Shown here: in pieces, positions 12,657 to 23,706 of the stretch
How the letters are laid out: each line of letters opens with the position of its first letter
Numbering within the stretch: position 1 is the stretch's first letter
Assembly (NCBI GenBank): GCA_018806985.1
Contig: JADANN010000467.1
Location: 1,116,001-1,180,000 of the forward strand
Reading direction: 5' to 3'
DNA from: Angiostrongylus vasorum
Taxonomy: Eukaryota; Nematoda; Chromadorea; Rhabditida; Metastrongylidae
DNA length: 64,000 bases
The notes under the pieces: model-generated
What the model was told of the DNA's origin: nothing
The model's database searches: none
Seen by the model: the letters and a program-made list of their open reading frames with translations, nothing else
Position numbers and translations under genes: made by a program

Positions 12657-12937
12657 GGGCGCGTGTGGCGCAGTGGTTGGAGGCGCCACTGCGACACACA
12701 CGTGTAACCGGTCCCCACGTCCATGGACCACCAAGCCCTCTATCCCTCCGGGGTCGGCAAATTGGTACCAGACTTGTCTAGGAGGATAGCAGCACTGGCT
12801 AGATACATCGCTAGGCCACCGTGAGTCATTGTAACCAGATGTGCCTTCAGTCACCTCCAACGATACTTAATGAAGTCGAATGCATGGCGCATCCCTCAGG
12901 GATTGATCAACGCCGAGAGCTTTTCTTATCCTTTCCT
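12657..12937 (+). repeat. SINE-A copy
   Basis: Near-complete copy with A box GTGGCGCAGTGGTTGG, body GGGGTCGGCAAATTGGTACC, and 3' part GGGATTGATCAACGCCGAGA. The B-box area is somewhat diverged (ACCGGTCCCC). The tRNA-like head plus an unrelated body of about 220 bases is the basis for calling it a tRNA-derived SINE. Confidence 0.75.
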
Positions 12938-13492
12938 CCAATCCAATCAATTTTTCCGCACTAGGAGTGATTTCAGAAGAATTGGTTATGCAAAATTATT
13001 CATTTCCATCCTGAGTTCGCTTGGCATTTGAAAGATTTTGTATCGCAAACTAGTGAAATATTGTTGCAAAGTACGACGATCATGAAGAAATCCAGCATTA
13101 ATTCACACCGACATAATGGACCGTTTCACAAGTCTTTCGATTGGTCCCACTATGAAAATGACGAAGCTCACATTGATGTTGATGGAGAACCTCCTTCGCT
13201 TTTCGCTGATCGGCGATGCACCATTAGCAACTTTATTATAGAAGGATAGTCCGGTCCTAGTTTTTTATCGCTCTTCTGTGGTACTGGTTCGGTCTGTTAT
13301 GCTTTCGATTGATCAGTCGACTAGTCGCAAGAACCGTTTGCGCCCTGCTTCTCCACAAGGAAGAATCCTTGTCGAAATGCAACCCAACTTCGCTTAAATC
13401 CGCTTGCAGCCACGACTACCTATAATAACGGCCTGAAAACGCATTGGCACGGCTATTCCAGGATCCTAAGAAAACAGCAGTGTAACAGTAAT

Positions 13493-13770
13493 CAGGGGCG
13501 CATGTAGCTTAATGCTTAGAGGTGCACTGAAATCCTTAAATGTGGGTCGTTTGTCGAATATCACCCTTCGGAGTTCACAAACGATTCCATCGTTCCAGGA
13601 TCGGCAAATTGGTACCAGATTTACCTGGAGCGACAAAACGCGATGTTGATATATCTGCAGGCTACGACAAGTTATTTTATAGACCAGGTATACATTCACT
13701 GAGTTCTATGATGTAATCGAATGCACAGGGCATCCCTTATGGAACTGATCAGCCAAACCCTTTGTCTTTT
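13493..13770 (+). repeat. SINE-A copy, diverged
   Basis: Recognised by GGATCGGCAAATTGGTACCA, the AGCGACAAAACGCG segment replacing the usual gap, and the closing GCATCCCTTATGGAACTGAT. The A box is degenerate (CATGTAGCTTAATGC). Confidence 0.6.
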
Positions 13771-14234
13771 ACCCTTTAAGAGCACTTTACCAAGTCGGCG
13801 AACAGGGAAGGACTGAACACCCTCATGCTGAACTAACTTTTCTACAGCTATGAATGACGGTTGCCAGACTACGAAGAGAACAAGTAAATGTTGGGCTACG
13901 TATAAAATATGAGGATGCGCCTTACAAGTGTGCAATAAGTGAATGTAATAAGTGTCTTTCGCAGAATTATGACTCACCTAGCGAATATGCTTAGCACATC
14001 ATGGGCCAATAAGCAGGAAATGGTTCCTTTTCCTGAAATGAATAAGAATAGAAGATAATGCATAGTTCGATGAATGGATAATAGCACATATTCATCATGT
14101 GAAATATATGATGCTCTTCGGAACCTTCAAGCCAGCAGAGCGGACTGCAACAGGTGTAATGCGCCACATAGAATGGAAATATTTTTGGGATTTCATCAAA
14201 TCGGTCGTTAATTAAAGGCATTACAGTTCTCTTT

Positions 14235-14505
14235 AGTCTGAGGCGCCCTGCAATACACATGGGATCGATCCCGGCGCCCAAGGTTCACCAAGCTTTCCAT
14301 CCCCTCCGGGGTTGGCAAATAGGTACCAAACTTGCCTACGATAATAGCAGCACTGACTCTATATATCGGCAGGCCATCGCAAGTCATTGTATAGGCCAGA
14401 TATGCATTCACTTACCTCCAACGGTTCTTAATGAAGCCGAATGCATGGCGCATCTCTCAGCGGTTGGTCAACGCCGAGAGCTTTATCGTTTTTATGGAAT
14501 TATTT
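14235..14505 (+). repeat. SINE-A copy lacking its A box
   Basis: Begins inside the head at GGCGCCCTGCAATACACATG and keeps the B box GGATCGATCCC and the full body to GGTCAACGCCGAGAGCTTTA. The 5' truncation removes the first promoter element. Confidence 0.7.
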
Positions 14506-14890
14506 CCAAGGGTGGTCGATCGTCTAATATATAGCATATTTATGAACATGGTATATGCCCGTATTATGTTATTGGCTTGTTCTTACAAACAGTTATTTGG
14601 AATAGAACGAATGAGTTTTGTCTTAGTTTAACAGTACGACAGACTTGCTTACACTTTCACAAAACTGTAGACCTACCGATCTTGCAGCAGCCGGAAATTA
14701 CAATAACAGTAGCACTTTCCATAGCACTGGACGGACGACGAATTCGGCTTCGCTACCATTTCAAAGAGGCTCTTGTAGCAGCGGTTTTAAAAGGCAGTGA
14801 ATTCAATGCTCATTCGAGTTTATCTGGAAGAGTAATCATGTTTTGTTTATTTTTGTTTAACTGGTAAGTGGTAACGATACTGTGAGATTA

Positions 14891-15037
14891 AGATTTTGTC
14901 TCTTTCTCAGCTTGCGAAAAGTAGTAACATAGGCATCTACTGAAGTTAAAGAGTTTGTGGCTAATACATAAAATTCGAATTAGTGGACCGAACCGTACTA
15001 CTACTTTGTCGCAAGCTGAGAAAGGGCAAAAAATCTA
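14891..15037. repeat. short inverted repeat (hairpin)
   Basis: Arms at about 14891-14926 and 14998-15037 share TTTCTCAGCTTGCGA in opposite orientation with flanking AAAGTAGTA, separated by about 70 bases. It may be a small MITE or a fold-back remnant. No terminal duplication was identified. Confidence 0.6.
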
Positions 15038-15747
15038 AGTCGCAAAGCTCGCAGAGCGAAAAAAATCGCATGTGGACAAATTCCCATATTTTATAGTGAG
15101 CCTTTTCACGAAGACCCTGGACCGAATACATGATAATTTCGGGGTCTTTCAGCCGAGCACAACTTATTTCTCAGAAGACGTTATGCGACAAGGACAAACG
15201 TGACTTTCTGGAGTGCGCTCTGAACGACTTGGCGATAATCTTCATGACAGGTGAACAAGTTTGAATCTGGAATCTATGCGAATGACGGAAGAGCAAGATA
15301 AGGAAAGCCAAACAGTTCTATCTTTGGTAGTTGAGTCATGATTCGATACGAAAAGGTGTGCTGTTAACAGACAATTTATTAAATTTGCATAGGCACTTAG
15401 GGTCCCATTGCCGAAATTCGTGTGTCTTTCACATCTACTTGTAAATTCTCGAACGCATATAATGAGTTGGCTTCAACTCATTCAGCCAAAACCCCTACCC
15501 TCTCTAGCCATCGGCCCACTCCTTTTTTGGGCACCTCCGCGCTACAATTTGGCTTTTCTGTGTATTTCGTTAGCGATTTTAGTCTTATCTCTTTTCTATG
15601 GCTTTTGACAGATTTCGAACTTTTCTGTTCGATGAAAAATCTTGTGTCCCATCCAACTATGGTGGTATCAGCATTGGAATTCGGTTTCATTGGAAATGTA
15701 TATAAAGTATACCTTAACATTTGTAAACATAAATATTTCATAGGGTG

Positions 15748-15990
15748 CCCGTAGCACATTGGTTAAAGGTGCCGTGCAATACGCGTGGTCGCTGGTTCGA
15801 TGGCGCGCCCTGAGCTTACTTAATTTTCCATCCCTCCGAACTTGGCAAAGACTTCTCTATGAGAATAGCGGGAACTGACTCTATACATCGGCAGCCCCTA
15901 TCAAGTTCCTGTGTGGAACAGATGTGTACTCAAAGCACCTCTAATTACGCACGGTGAGCTCGAACAACGTTTCTCTCATGATCGATCGAC
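15748..15990 (+). repeat. SINE-A copy, diverged
   Basis: Head CCCGTAGCACATTGGTTAAA (A box) and CTGGTTCGATGG (B box close to tRNA consensus) precede a shortened body. Confidence 0.6.
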
Positions 15991-16082
15991 GTAGAATCCT
16001 CATATGTTTTTTATCCTCTTACCCATTGTATGTGCTATAACACATGACTCATAATTGTGAATAACAATCCATAATTAGTCAC

Positions 16083-16370
16083 GTGGGCACGTGTGGTGAA
16101 GTGGTTGGAGGCGCCACACGTGGAATCGATCTCCCGCGCCTAGTGGCCTACCAAGCTTTCCATCTTTTCTGGGGTTGGCAAATTGCACCACACTTGTCTG
16201 GGAGGGATAGCAGCACTAGCTCGATACATCGGTACGCCACCGCGAGTCACTGCAAAGGCCAGATATGCATTCAATCACCTTCAACGATACATAATGAAGT
16301 CGAATGCATGGCGCATCCCTCAGGGGATTGATCAACGCCGAGAGCTTTATCCTTTATTTTAACTAGTCAA
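16083..16370 (+). repeat. SINE-A copy
   Basis: Full-length copy with GTGTGGTGAAGTGGTTGGAG at its head, GGAATCGATCTCC as B box and GATTGATCAACGCCGAGAGC near the 3' end. Confidence 0.75.
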
Positions 16371-17724
16371 AATTGACTTTTATGTGCTTGACACATTGTG
16401 GATGAAACCAGTTTGTCAACAACTTCCGATAAATTTCAGGCAATTAAAGTACCTGAAAAGTTGAGACGCTGAGAGGCTCACAGAGCAGATTATACTCCGT
16501 CGCTATATATGTATATAAAAAAACTATGGAAAAGTACGTTGGTAAGTAGCCTTTTTAAGATGTTCTTTCCCTATTTTGAGCCTAATTATTTAGAAAATTA
16601 AAAAAACGCCATCAGATTTTAGTCTTAAAATGAAGCACTAGCAAGCATCGACGATACATTGCAAAAATAAAGTGTTTTGTTGGCGAAGCGTTGCTTTTCA
16701 GTCGTTCTGCAACTTCAATTACGGACCTTTGCGAAGATATTATGTTCTATGGACTGTAGAAAAAACAGAATCTTAAGTTTATCGAAGCAGGAAAGCTGCG
16801 TCTTGTCTATAAACATTTTAACACCCCCTACTTGAATTCGTATAGCTCATCAACGATGAGATGTGATTGTTCAAAGTTGAAAGGGCGAATTCGAAAGGGC
16901 CGATCACATTGGCACAGCGCTGAGCACGAGGAACCGGTAACCCATGGGAATGACTCAACTTAATAACTACAAAGCAAGAAAGAATCAATAATTTCAAAAA
17001 CTGGCGGCCGACTAAATAATACAATTCATGGATGGTTTTTTTATATCAGTAAGGGTGCTTGTCCACAGATAACTGTTATATGAGTGTCACCATGACTGAA
17101 TGAAACACCTATCCGATAGACATACGGAAGAATAGGACAGAAAGGCTCCTAAAGTAGACTACCCAACAGAGACTGAAGAGAGGACAGGTGAATGTCCAAT
17201 AGTAAAAAGAAACGTTGCATTGACCAGTACAAAGCAATGACATGCGTTCAGGATTCAACATCAATTGGGACATATTCAAGCGGACGAGTGCTAGAAGCAG
17301 CCAATGCAAGAAATAGTTTTGTATAGATTACTTCTACGGCAGTCAAAAAAATTATAAAAATTCTGAGTTGCAAAAATTGGACTCGAAAGACTCGAATCAT
17401 CGAGGGTCCAAGAAAGACAAGGGCGCCTAAATGTTAGTCACAATAAAATTTTGTTATGCATCCGCGTATGACTTATGAACGTAGAAATTATAAGATCCAA
17501 ACATGAATGACTCCGTGGAAACACGATGAATAATGCGTAGCCCTTCAAACGACAAATCATTTTGGTGACACCTCGCACGCCATCGTACTCTGCGATTCAT
17601 CTACACAAGGTTTCCTAGTGATTTGCCATATTACCACAGCAACAGATGCCTCTTAGTGATTTGGTACCAAAAATACGTCAGGTGCAATGTAACTTAGTTC
17701 ACCAATAAGCCAAGACGAGGTTGT

Positions 17725-17960
17725 TTCCACATATTTATTCGGCTAACTTTCCAACGTCTTCGTCCTTCTTAGAGCCAATGACCGTAGTCGATGTACACAG
17801 TACTTCGTGCTCTCGATGTGGTGTCTTCGTCTTCGTATCAAGAGAGATCTTCTTCAGGTTGAGCATCGTTAGAATAAGGCAATCGCACCATGCGGCGCTC
17901 TTTTACACAGGACGGTTGATGTTGATGATGACCTTCGTCTGATAATAATTATTGTTGTAA
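17725..17960 (+). repeat. R4-type dispersed repeat
   Basis: Opens with TTATTCGGCTAACTTTCC followed by a TCGTC/CTTC-rich stretch. The same opening pattern recurs at 18335 and, more diverged, at 1610, 35895 and 54985. Class unknown; it may be the end of a DNA transposon. Confidence 0.4.
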
Positions 17961-17984
17961 TAGCATTAAAGTATATAATACGGA

Positions 17985-18290
17985 CGAAGATAGCGCAGTG
18001 GTTAGTAGTGCTGTCGAATAGGTAGCAAAAGGCGTTGCTACCATCTCCGCCCCAACGCTATTCTCTAGTCCACGTGGAAACGCTTAGCGCGGGTATCTCA
18101 GGCTCCAGGGAGAATCGTCTCGACCAGGATTCTGCGACATTTGATATGAAAGGAAAATCCTCAAGCACCAGCAGAAGCCACACGTAAAAGTTTGAAGATT
18201 TTCGTGGACGACAAATGCGAGGAAGCGAATGGAATGTGAGAAGTGCTGGAATTCGCACAGTAGATATGACGACTGGTCATGTAGAAACAA
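17985..18290 (+). repeat. SINE-C copy
   Basis: Head with an A box TAGCGCAGTGGTTAG, then a body ending in a segment like GTGCTGGAATTCGCACAGTA. The same end is seen at 23360-23390. Confidence 0.55.
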
Positions 18291-18334
18291 AACATTTACC
18301 TTCTTGGATTGTTAAGCCAACACGAGATTAATAA

Positions 18335-18560
18335 AAAGATTTATTCGGATAGCGTTTCGATGTCATCGTCTTCCCCAGCGTCGATGATCCCAGTAGATGG
18401 TCCGCAGTCATTCGTCTTCTCTTTAGAAGAGGATTGCTCGGAGAGGTCGCTTCGTTCGAGCGGTGCCCTACTGAAGATGATTAGACTCGTTACGAAGGTG
18501 AATAATCCACATCGAGTCGACTCATTGGCCCTGAGGAAGACGAAGACATCCATATGTTAG
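18335..18560 (+). repeat. R4-type dispersed repeat
   Basis: Opens with TTATTCGGATAGCGTTTCGA and continues with TCGTCTTC-rich sequence similar to 17725-17960. It directly follows a SINE-C copy. Confidence 0.4.
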
Positions 18561-19739
18561 AGGAAAAACACCTTTATCCACCTCTTATTAGATTATCAAT
18601 GAAATAGCGTGCATTGGTCATTTTTTTACCGAGGTTAAATGAAAATCGGTTTAGAATAATGCATCTGGTACGTTCTTGTCCCGTGCTTAACGGCAACAAT
18701 CTCTCCGTGTGCAGGTGTCTTCATCGTTAATTATCTTCTGCCCACGGAATGAACTCCTCCAGGGAATAGTTTTTGCAAATTACTACGCATATAAAATAGT
18801 TTTTTGTCTCCGATATCCAACGTTGGACAGGCTATCGACTATGTGCAAGTAGTACAAGAAAAACCCCTCTGTACGACAGAATACACGGCTGCAAAGAAAA
18901 TGAGTTCATATCAATTCACAACGGTCGAATTCTTCCTCATCTACAAGTGAAAATCACTATCTGAATCATCGCACGCCGTTAATTTCACACGTATCAGGTT
19001 GTGAAAATGGTTTGACATTCGTTACCAGTGGTATTTTCAATGTAACCGTATCGTATTTTACGAACCGTGACTAGAAGGGGAAAATTCGGTTCGACTTACC
19101 ACTGATGTGACCACTCGCACCTGTTTTGGTTTATATTTTTTCGTTTCGGAAATTTACACCTTTACACATAGGACATCTTCTAATTCACTTTTCGACACAA
19201 TAATAAAATATAATCATTGTTGACACCTCTGCAGCTCGTGTTACTAGCTGCAACTAGGCTTCACTCTGAATTTGCTGTCTGCTGTTCTACAGAACTTGTC
19301 ACGTGGGACGTTGTTGGGCTTTTGCCCTTATTCCTGTCCGTTTTTTTCTTTTATTGCTGACAGTGATTCATGTTTATGCTGCCTTTCTGCTGACTCGATA
19401 ATTAGTGGAAACGCAAAGGCAAGAAATGAAAGTCTAAAATAATAGTGCTTTGCTGCACAGTGACAAACGGAGGCCTAGCTGCATATTAGGCTAATTGTCT
19501 TTGCTCTTTAAGGCAAGTCTGGCACCAATTTGAAAGTCCGGGAGGATCACACGCTTGGATAAGTGGACTACCAAAGACGTGCGAAGCGTGCAGCACCCTT
19601 ATTCAATGCGCCACATAAACCCGATAAGAAATTATTGCAGTAATTTCACGTAGGTGTCAGTTTCGAACATCGCGCACATTGCTCAGTCATGACGTGTAGC
19701 GGCACATTGAAGAATAGCAAGCGTGCTATCTGATAATGG

Positions 19740-20050
19740 CAAAACAATACCCGATCGGCATTCGAACGTAGACGAGAGGAAAGTCGGTTCAGAACCATAG
19801 CATCGGTGCAGATATCCTCCATTCGCGCTTCCGAAACCCATTTCTCATCTTGATTCGGCTGCTACTTGAGGATTTCGTCTTCTTTTGATGAATGTCGTAG
19901 AATAATAATCGAGCCAATTCTCCCTGCAATCGTAGAGATAACCGACTGTGCTGGACGATTTCCCAAGTGGACTGGGGAAAAGCGTTGGGGGATTGGTCGA
20001 GCATGAACCTTCTTTCCTGATGGACTGCATCACTAGCCACTGCGCTGCCT
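19740..20050 (-). repeat. SINE-C copy
   Basis: The minus strand starts with GGCAGCGCAGTGGCTAGTG (A box) and a degraded B box. Its body matches 62380-62650, including a GATGAATGTCGTAGAAT block on the plus strand in both. Confidence 0.6.
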
Positions 20051-20481
20051 CACTCCCGCGTTTTTTTTATTACTTTAATTTAGTTGCATTGGAGTCAACA
20101 GGATGATGCCGTCGAATTTCGTAATCATACGTTCGCGAAGCTTTGATATCGTTTCTGGTCTGTGAAGTCAACCTACGACCTAATCATTATCATTTTCCAT
20201 CCTTTTTCCTAACCAGATGCTTTCTGAAGCAGGCCGTGAATTCGCCTAGCATAGAAGCGAAGTTCTTTGTAGATACCGTTTTCAACATGAGAATGAAGCT
20301 TTTTTTTCGCAGAAAGTTTTCTTAACTTCGAAAAGCGTGGTAGTCGTCTGGAAGTGCTATATTAAGAAACTACGCGAGCGTCGATTACCAGCGAGCGTTA
20401 CAGAGTGAGAAAAAACCTCGTTTCGCATTTCTTCGTTTAGTAGGGTAGTGGATAGCTTTTGTACCTGGACAGAAAAAGATA

Positions 20482-20823
20482 TTGAATATTGCTGTGGTAT
20501 TCGTTGGTATTCGCCATGAAACGTTCCTTGAGAGTGCTCATCGAGAACATGGCACCACTCAATGTAGATTAACTTTCGCAACAGAATCTGGTCTTTTGTA
20601 TGTGGTAACTTCCATTGTTCACGTATGCTATTCACATGCACAACCTCGATGTGTAGAAATGCGGATAAAGTGGATTATTCCAAATATTGAAGATCCACTT
20701 ATTTGTGCCACTTCGAAGGGGCGGCATGCAGTTCGATTTTATACATTACGCGAAATTGCCTACATCGTGGTACATAGTCGCCAGCCGATTGCAACGAATT
20801 GTCACTGTCAAATCGTGTGGTAG
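20482..20823 (+). CDS. unassigned open frame
   Basis: An open frame of 113 codons that ends with TAG. Its C-terminal half (RIKWIIPNIEDPLICATSKG and nearby) has protein-like composition but no family I recognise. The minus strand is open over part of the same stretch, which weakens the call. No introns or neighbours support it. It may be a fragment of an old mobile element. Confidence 0.2.
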   Translation: MNIAVVFVGIRHETFLESAHREHGTTQCRLTFATESGLLYVVTSIVHVCYSHAQPRCVEMRIKWIIPNIEDPLICATSKGRHAVRFYTLREIAYIVVHSRQPIATNCHCQIVW

Positions 20824-23129
20824 CATTCAGCTGCCACTTAACTAAACTCCTCGTTGCTTAGTCACTGAAGGCCTGTTCATGCGCTGATTAATGTTCATCC
20901 TGGCTCTACGATTTTTCTGGGTTAAAGCATTTGGACATTGTGGATGCGGTGGGTAAGCCTCGCATCGTTTTGGTCAAAAAACCGGTAGCAGACCTGTCTT
21001 GGCGGAACTGACTTCCTCGAATCCACGTTGAAGCGTCCTAGGTCGGCTGTATCAAGATTGCATAGAGAATGGACCTGGCCAGCATTCACCGACGTTCATA
21101 AAAAAGATTCCCAAGCAGCAGCCGAAGCAACACGCGAGGCATTCGATGACTTACGTGGATCCTGTGCTGGATGAGAGGAAACGGATCTAATACAAGAAGT
21201 ACTGAAATCTGTACTGCAGATCTGAGGAAGAGTTATATAAAATAGTAACAAATAAATAATTTCTTCATCCATTAATGCTTGTGACGATAAGGACAACCTT
21301 ATCAATGAAGCGACGATGTAGCTACTTATGCAGATTAAATGCTCAGCGTTACTGAAAAGCTCCCTTTATAGTTTTGGTGATATGATGTTATCTTGTGCAA
21401 TCGCTCTTTTCACCTCAAAGATAATGACGCTGTAAAATTCTAGGTCTTAGATGGAAAAAGTACTCTAAACTATAATTTACGGATAGTCCCAGCATACCGA
21501 TGTACTCTCGTTTTACAAGACTTTCATAGTCCCGCAGATGGTGTGGCTATGGCTTCCATACTGCTCGTACCATGGGAGTCTTCCTTCTCAAACATTCATT
21601 GATTGCTTTCGTACCAGCTGAATCGAAGTCCGTCTTTATAACAATGAAAGGAAGACATCAACACTTTTTACATCCGCCAACAGGAAAAAGATCGGGTCGT
21701 ATGTGCCGACCAACGTAACGTCGGTCTTGGTCTTCCTTCTTGTGCAATATTACCGGCCTGGTTATCTTCTATTCACGAATTATCAAATTCTACTGCGCCA
21801 TCAAAAAGCTGCCTGGCAAAGAGAGGATGGACAGGATCACCCACGCTGCTAGGGAGGATGTTCGCTGCAACAGTTTGTCAGCAGGTTGTGCGTTGAGAAA
21901 AATAATAGTTAGAAAACAGACGGAAAGTATTGCGCTAGTCTTATGCTAAGCTAAAGGTTGAGCCCACTAGCAGGAGAGCAGACCATGTATTCCACTGTAT
22001 CGGACGTTTCTGTAATTAACTCTTCTTGTAGAAATGCAATGAAATGAGTAGACTATGAAGAAAATTTGACGAAATCACTTCATTCTGAGGATTCAAATCA
22101 TGTTAAAATTAAAATTATTTTGAGGGCTATTTTCTACGAATTCCAAGTTCTACAATAACCCTGAGCAAGCATGTCTTTGAAAACTTCTGAAAAGAAGTTT
22201 GTGGACAACTTCGTATTCACCTCTACTTCGGCTCATTTTACTACTGTCCTATATTGTAGTACTTATTTTCGAGTACTCGCTGTGTTTAGAACGGTATAGA
22301 TTACTATTGACAGGGGGTAAACCAGCACCGACGGCGTCGAACTTATCGTTCTACCCTTGTTGACCGTTACCTGTTCGCGTAAACGCTTATCGTTATTGAC
22401 CTCACTACCATCTCCCACTTTTTTAGGTTTTCTCGTCTAGGTATCCTCTCTAATTGGAAGAATTTTTTTAGTGACCTATATCCATTATATTCTTCAAATT
22501 TATTCCGTATCCAGTTTTATTTTTTTTCTCTGAACACACTTCCCTCTCGTAAGCCTTTCGAAGAAGTCAGTTTGCTTCAGCACGAATTTCTAGGAAGTTT
22601 GTTTGGAACACATTAAATGATGGATGCCCTCAGATGAATCCTAGCACAAATTCTAATTCATAGCAATCATCAATGAATGGATTAGAGTTGCATAGAACTT
22701 CTACTGCGTCTTTTACAAATTCCACTAGCCACAAGGACAAGTGCTTTTACGTCACTAGTAGAGGGTAAGATTTTCGGGCAAAGATTCTTCATAGTTGTTC
22801 AAATGTAAATTTGCAGAGTAGTAGGTGTATTTCAACTCAGTTGCAAGTTATTTTAAGTCAAACTTGTTTCATTCAACAAAACTACCACTTGCTGGTAGAT
22901 CAGTGCCGTTCTCGGACGTTGCAATTCTTCGCGTACTTTGTTGATTTCCTTAAAATGTTTCTATTTTGTAACCACTTCGTTCAATAGTCAAGAATTTACA
23001 CTGAATGGTGTTTGAAGGCCACCTCTATATTGACAGTTTTTTGTGGACCTGCCTTGATAAGCAACAGCCTCCCACCCTCGAAATAAACTTGTCCAAAAAC
23101 GTTTTTTGTAAATCATTAAGATTTTAGTG

Positions 23130-23400
23130 GATGGATAGCTCATTGGAAGTAATGTCGTTCATCATGGGCGATGTGCTGGTTCGACCCCGCACAGAGCCTA
23201 CCAAGCCTCTCATCTCTCCGGGGTAACGAGAATGATCAACACGGGAACGCTCTGACACAGCTATACCGGAACTCGAGGAGGAATCGACTCGATCAGCCCT
23301 TAGCGATATTCATGAAGCAGACAAAAATTCACAGTCATCAGCCGAACCCACACATGGAAAGGCATCAAGTGCTGGGATCCGCACAGTAGGTGTGAAAATG
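23130..23400 (+). repeat. SINE-C copy
   Basis: A-box-like GATAGCTCATTGG, then a very good B box CTGGTTCGACCCCGC, then a body ending in GTGCTGGGATCCGCACAGTA. It lies about 300 bases upstream of the first recognised ABCG exon. Confidence 0.65.
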
Positions 23401-23706
23401 GGCCTTGTGAAATAATAAAAATATTAAGCGTACATAACACATTTCCAAGTTCAGTGCCCAAAACAGTGGTCTTCATGGTATAAGTTAGCGGGTTAATACA
23501 AAAGTACATAAAAAACCTCTGTAAAGAAGAATAAGCGATCGGAAAGGTAATGAGTTGATGTGAACTCGTGTTGTGACAATTTCCATTTCCCTTTCACACA
23601 GACTTAGGACCATTTAGACACGTTGGACTATAAATGCTAAGTTTAATCTAGTGGAATGACTGTCTATACTGGAGGCGTTCAACGGTGATTTTCTTTTTCT
23701 CTAAAG

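Larger units (their letters stand above)
9100..23706. other. 14.6-kb gene-poor, repeat-rich block
   Basis: No exon of a known family was recognised on either strand. The block holds five SINE-A, three SINE-C and two R4-type repeats, the 102-bp tandem repeat at 10527-10942 and a hairpin at 14891-15037. The first exon of the galectin (minus) and the 5' exons of the ABCG gene (plus) probably lie in it. Stretches 11000-12600, 16400-17700 and 20900-23100 show no structure I can name. Confidence 0.5.

Noticed and set aside
12447..12860. Minus-strand open frame of 137 codons
   Set aside because: It is the reverse complement of a SINE-A copy. The same pseudo-protein pattern (QCCYP.RQVW.QFADP) recurs in every SINE-A.
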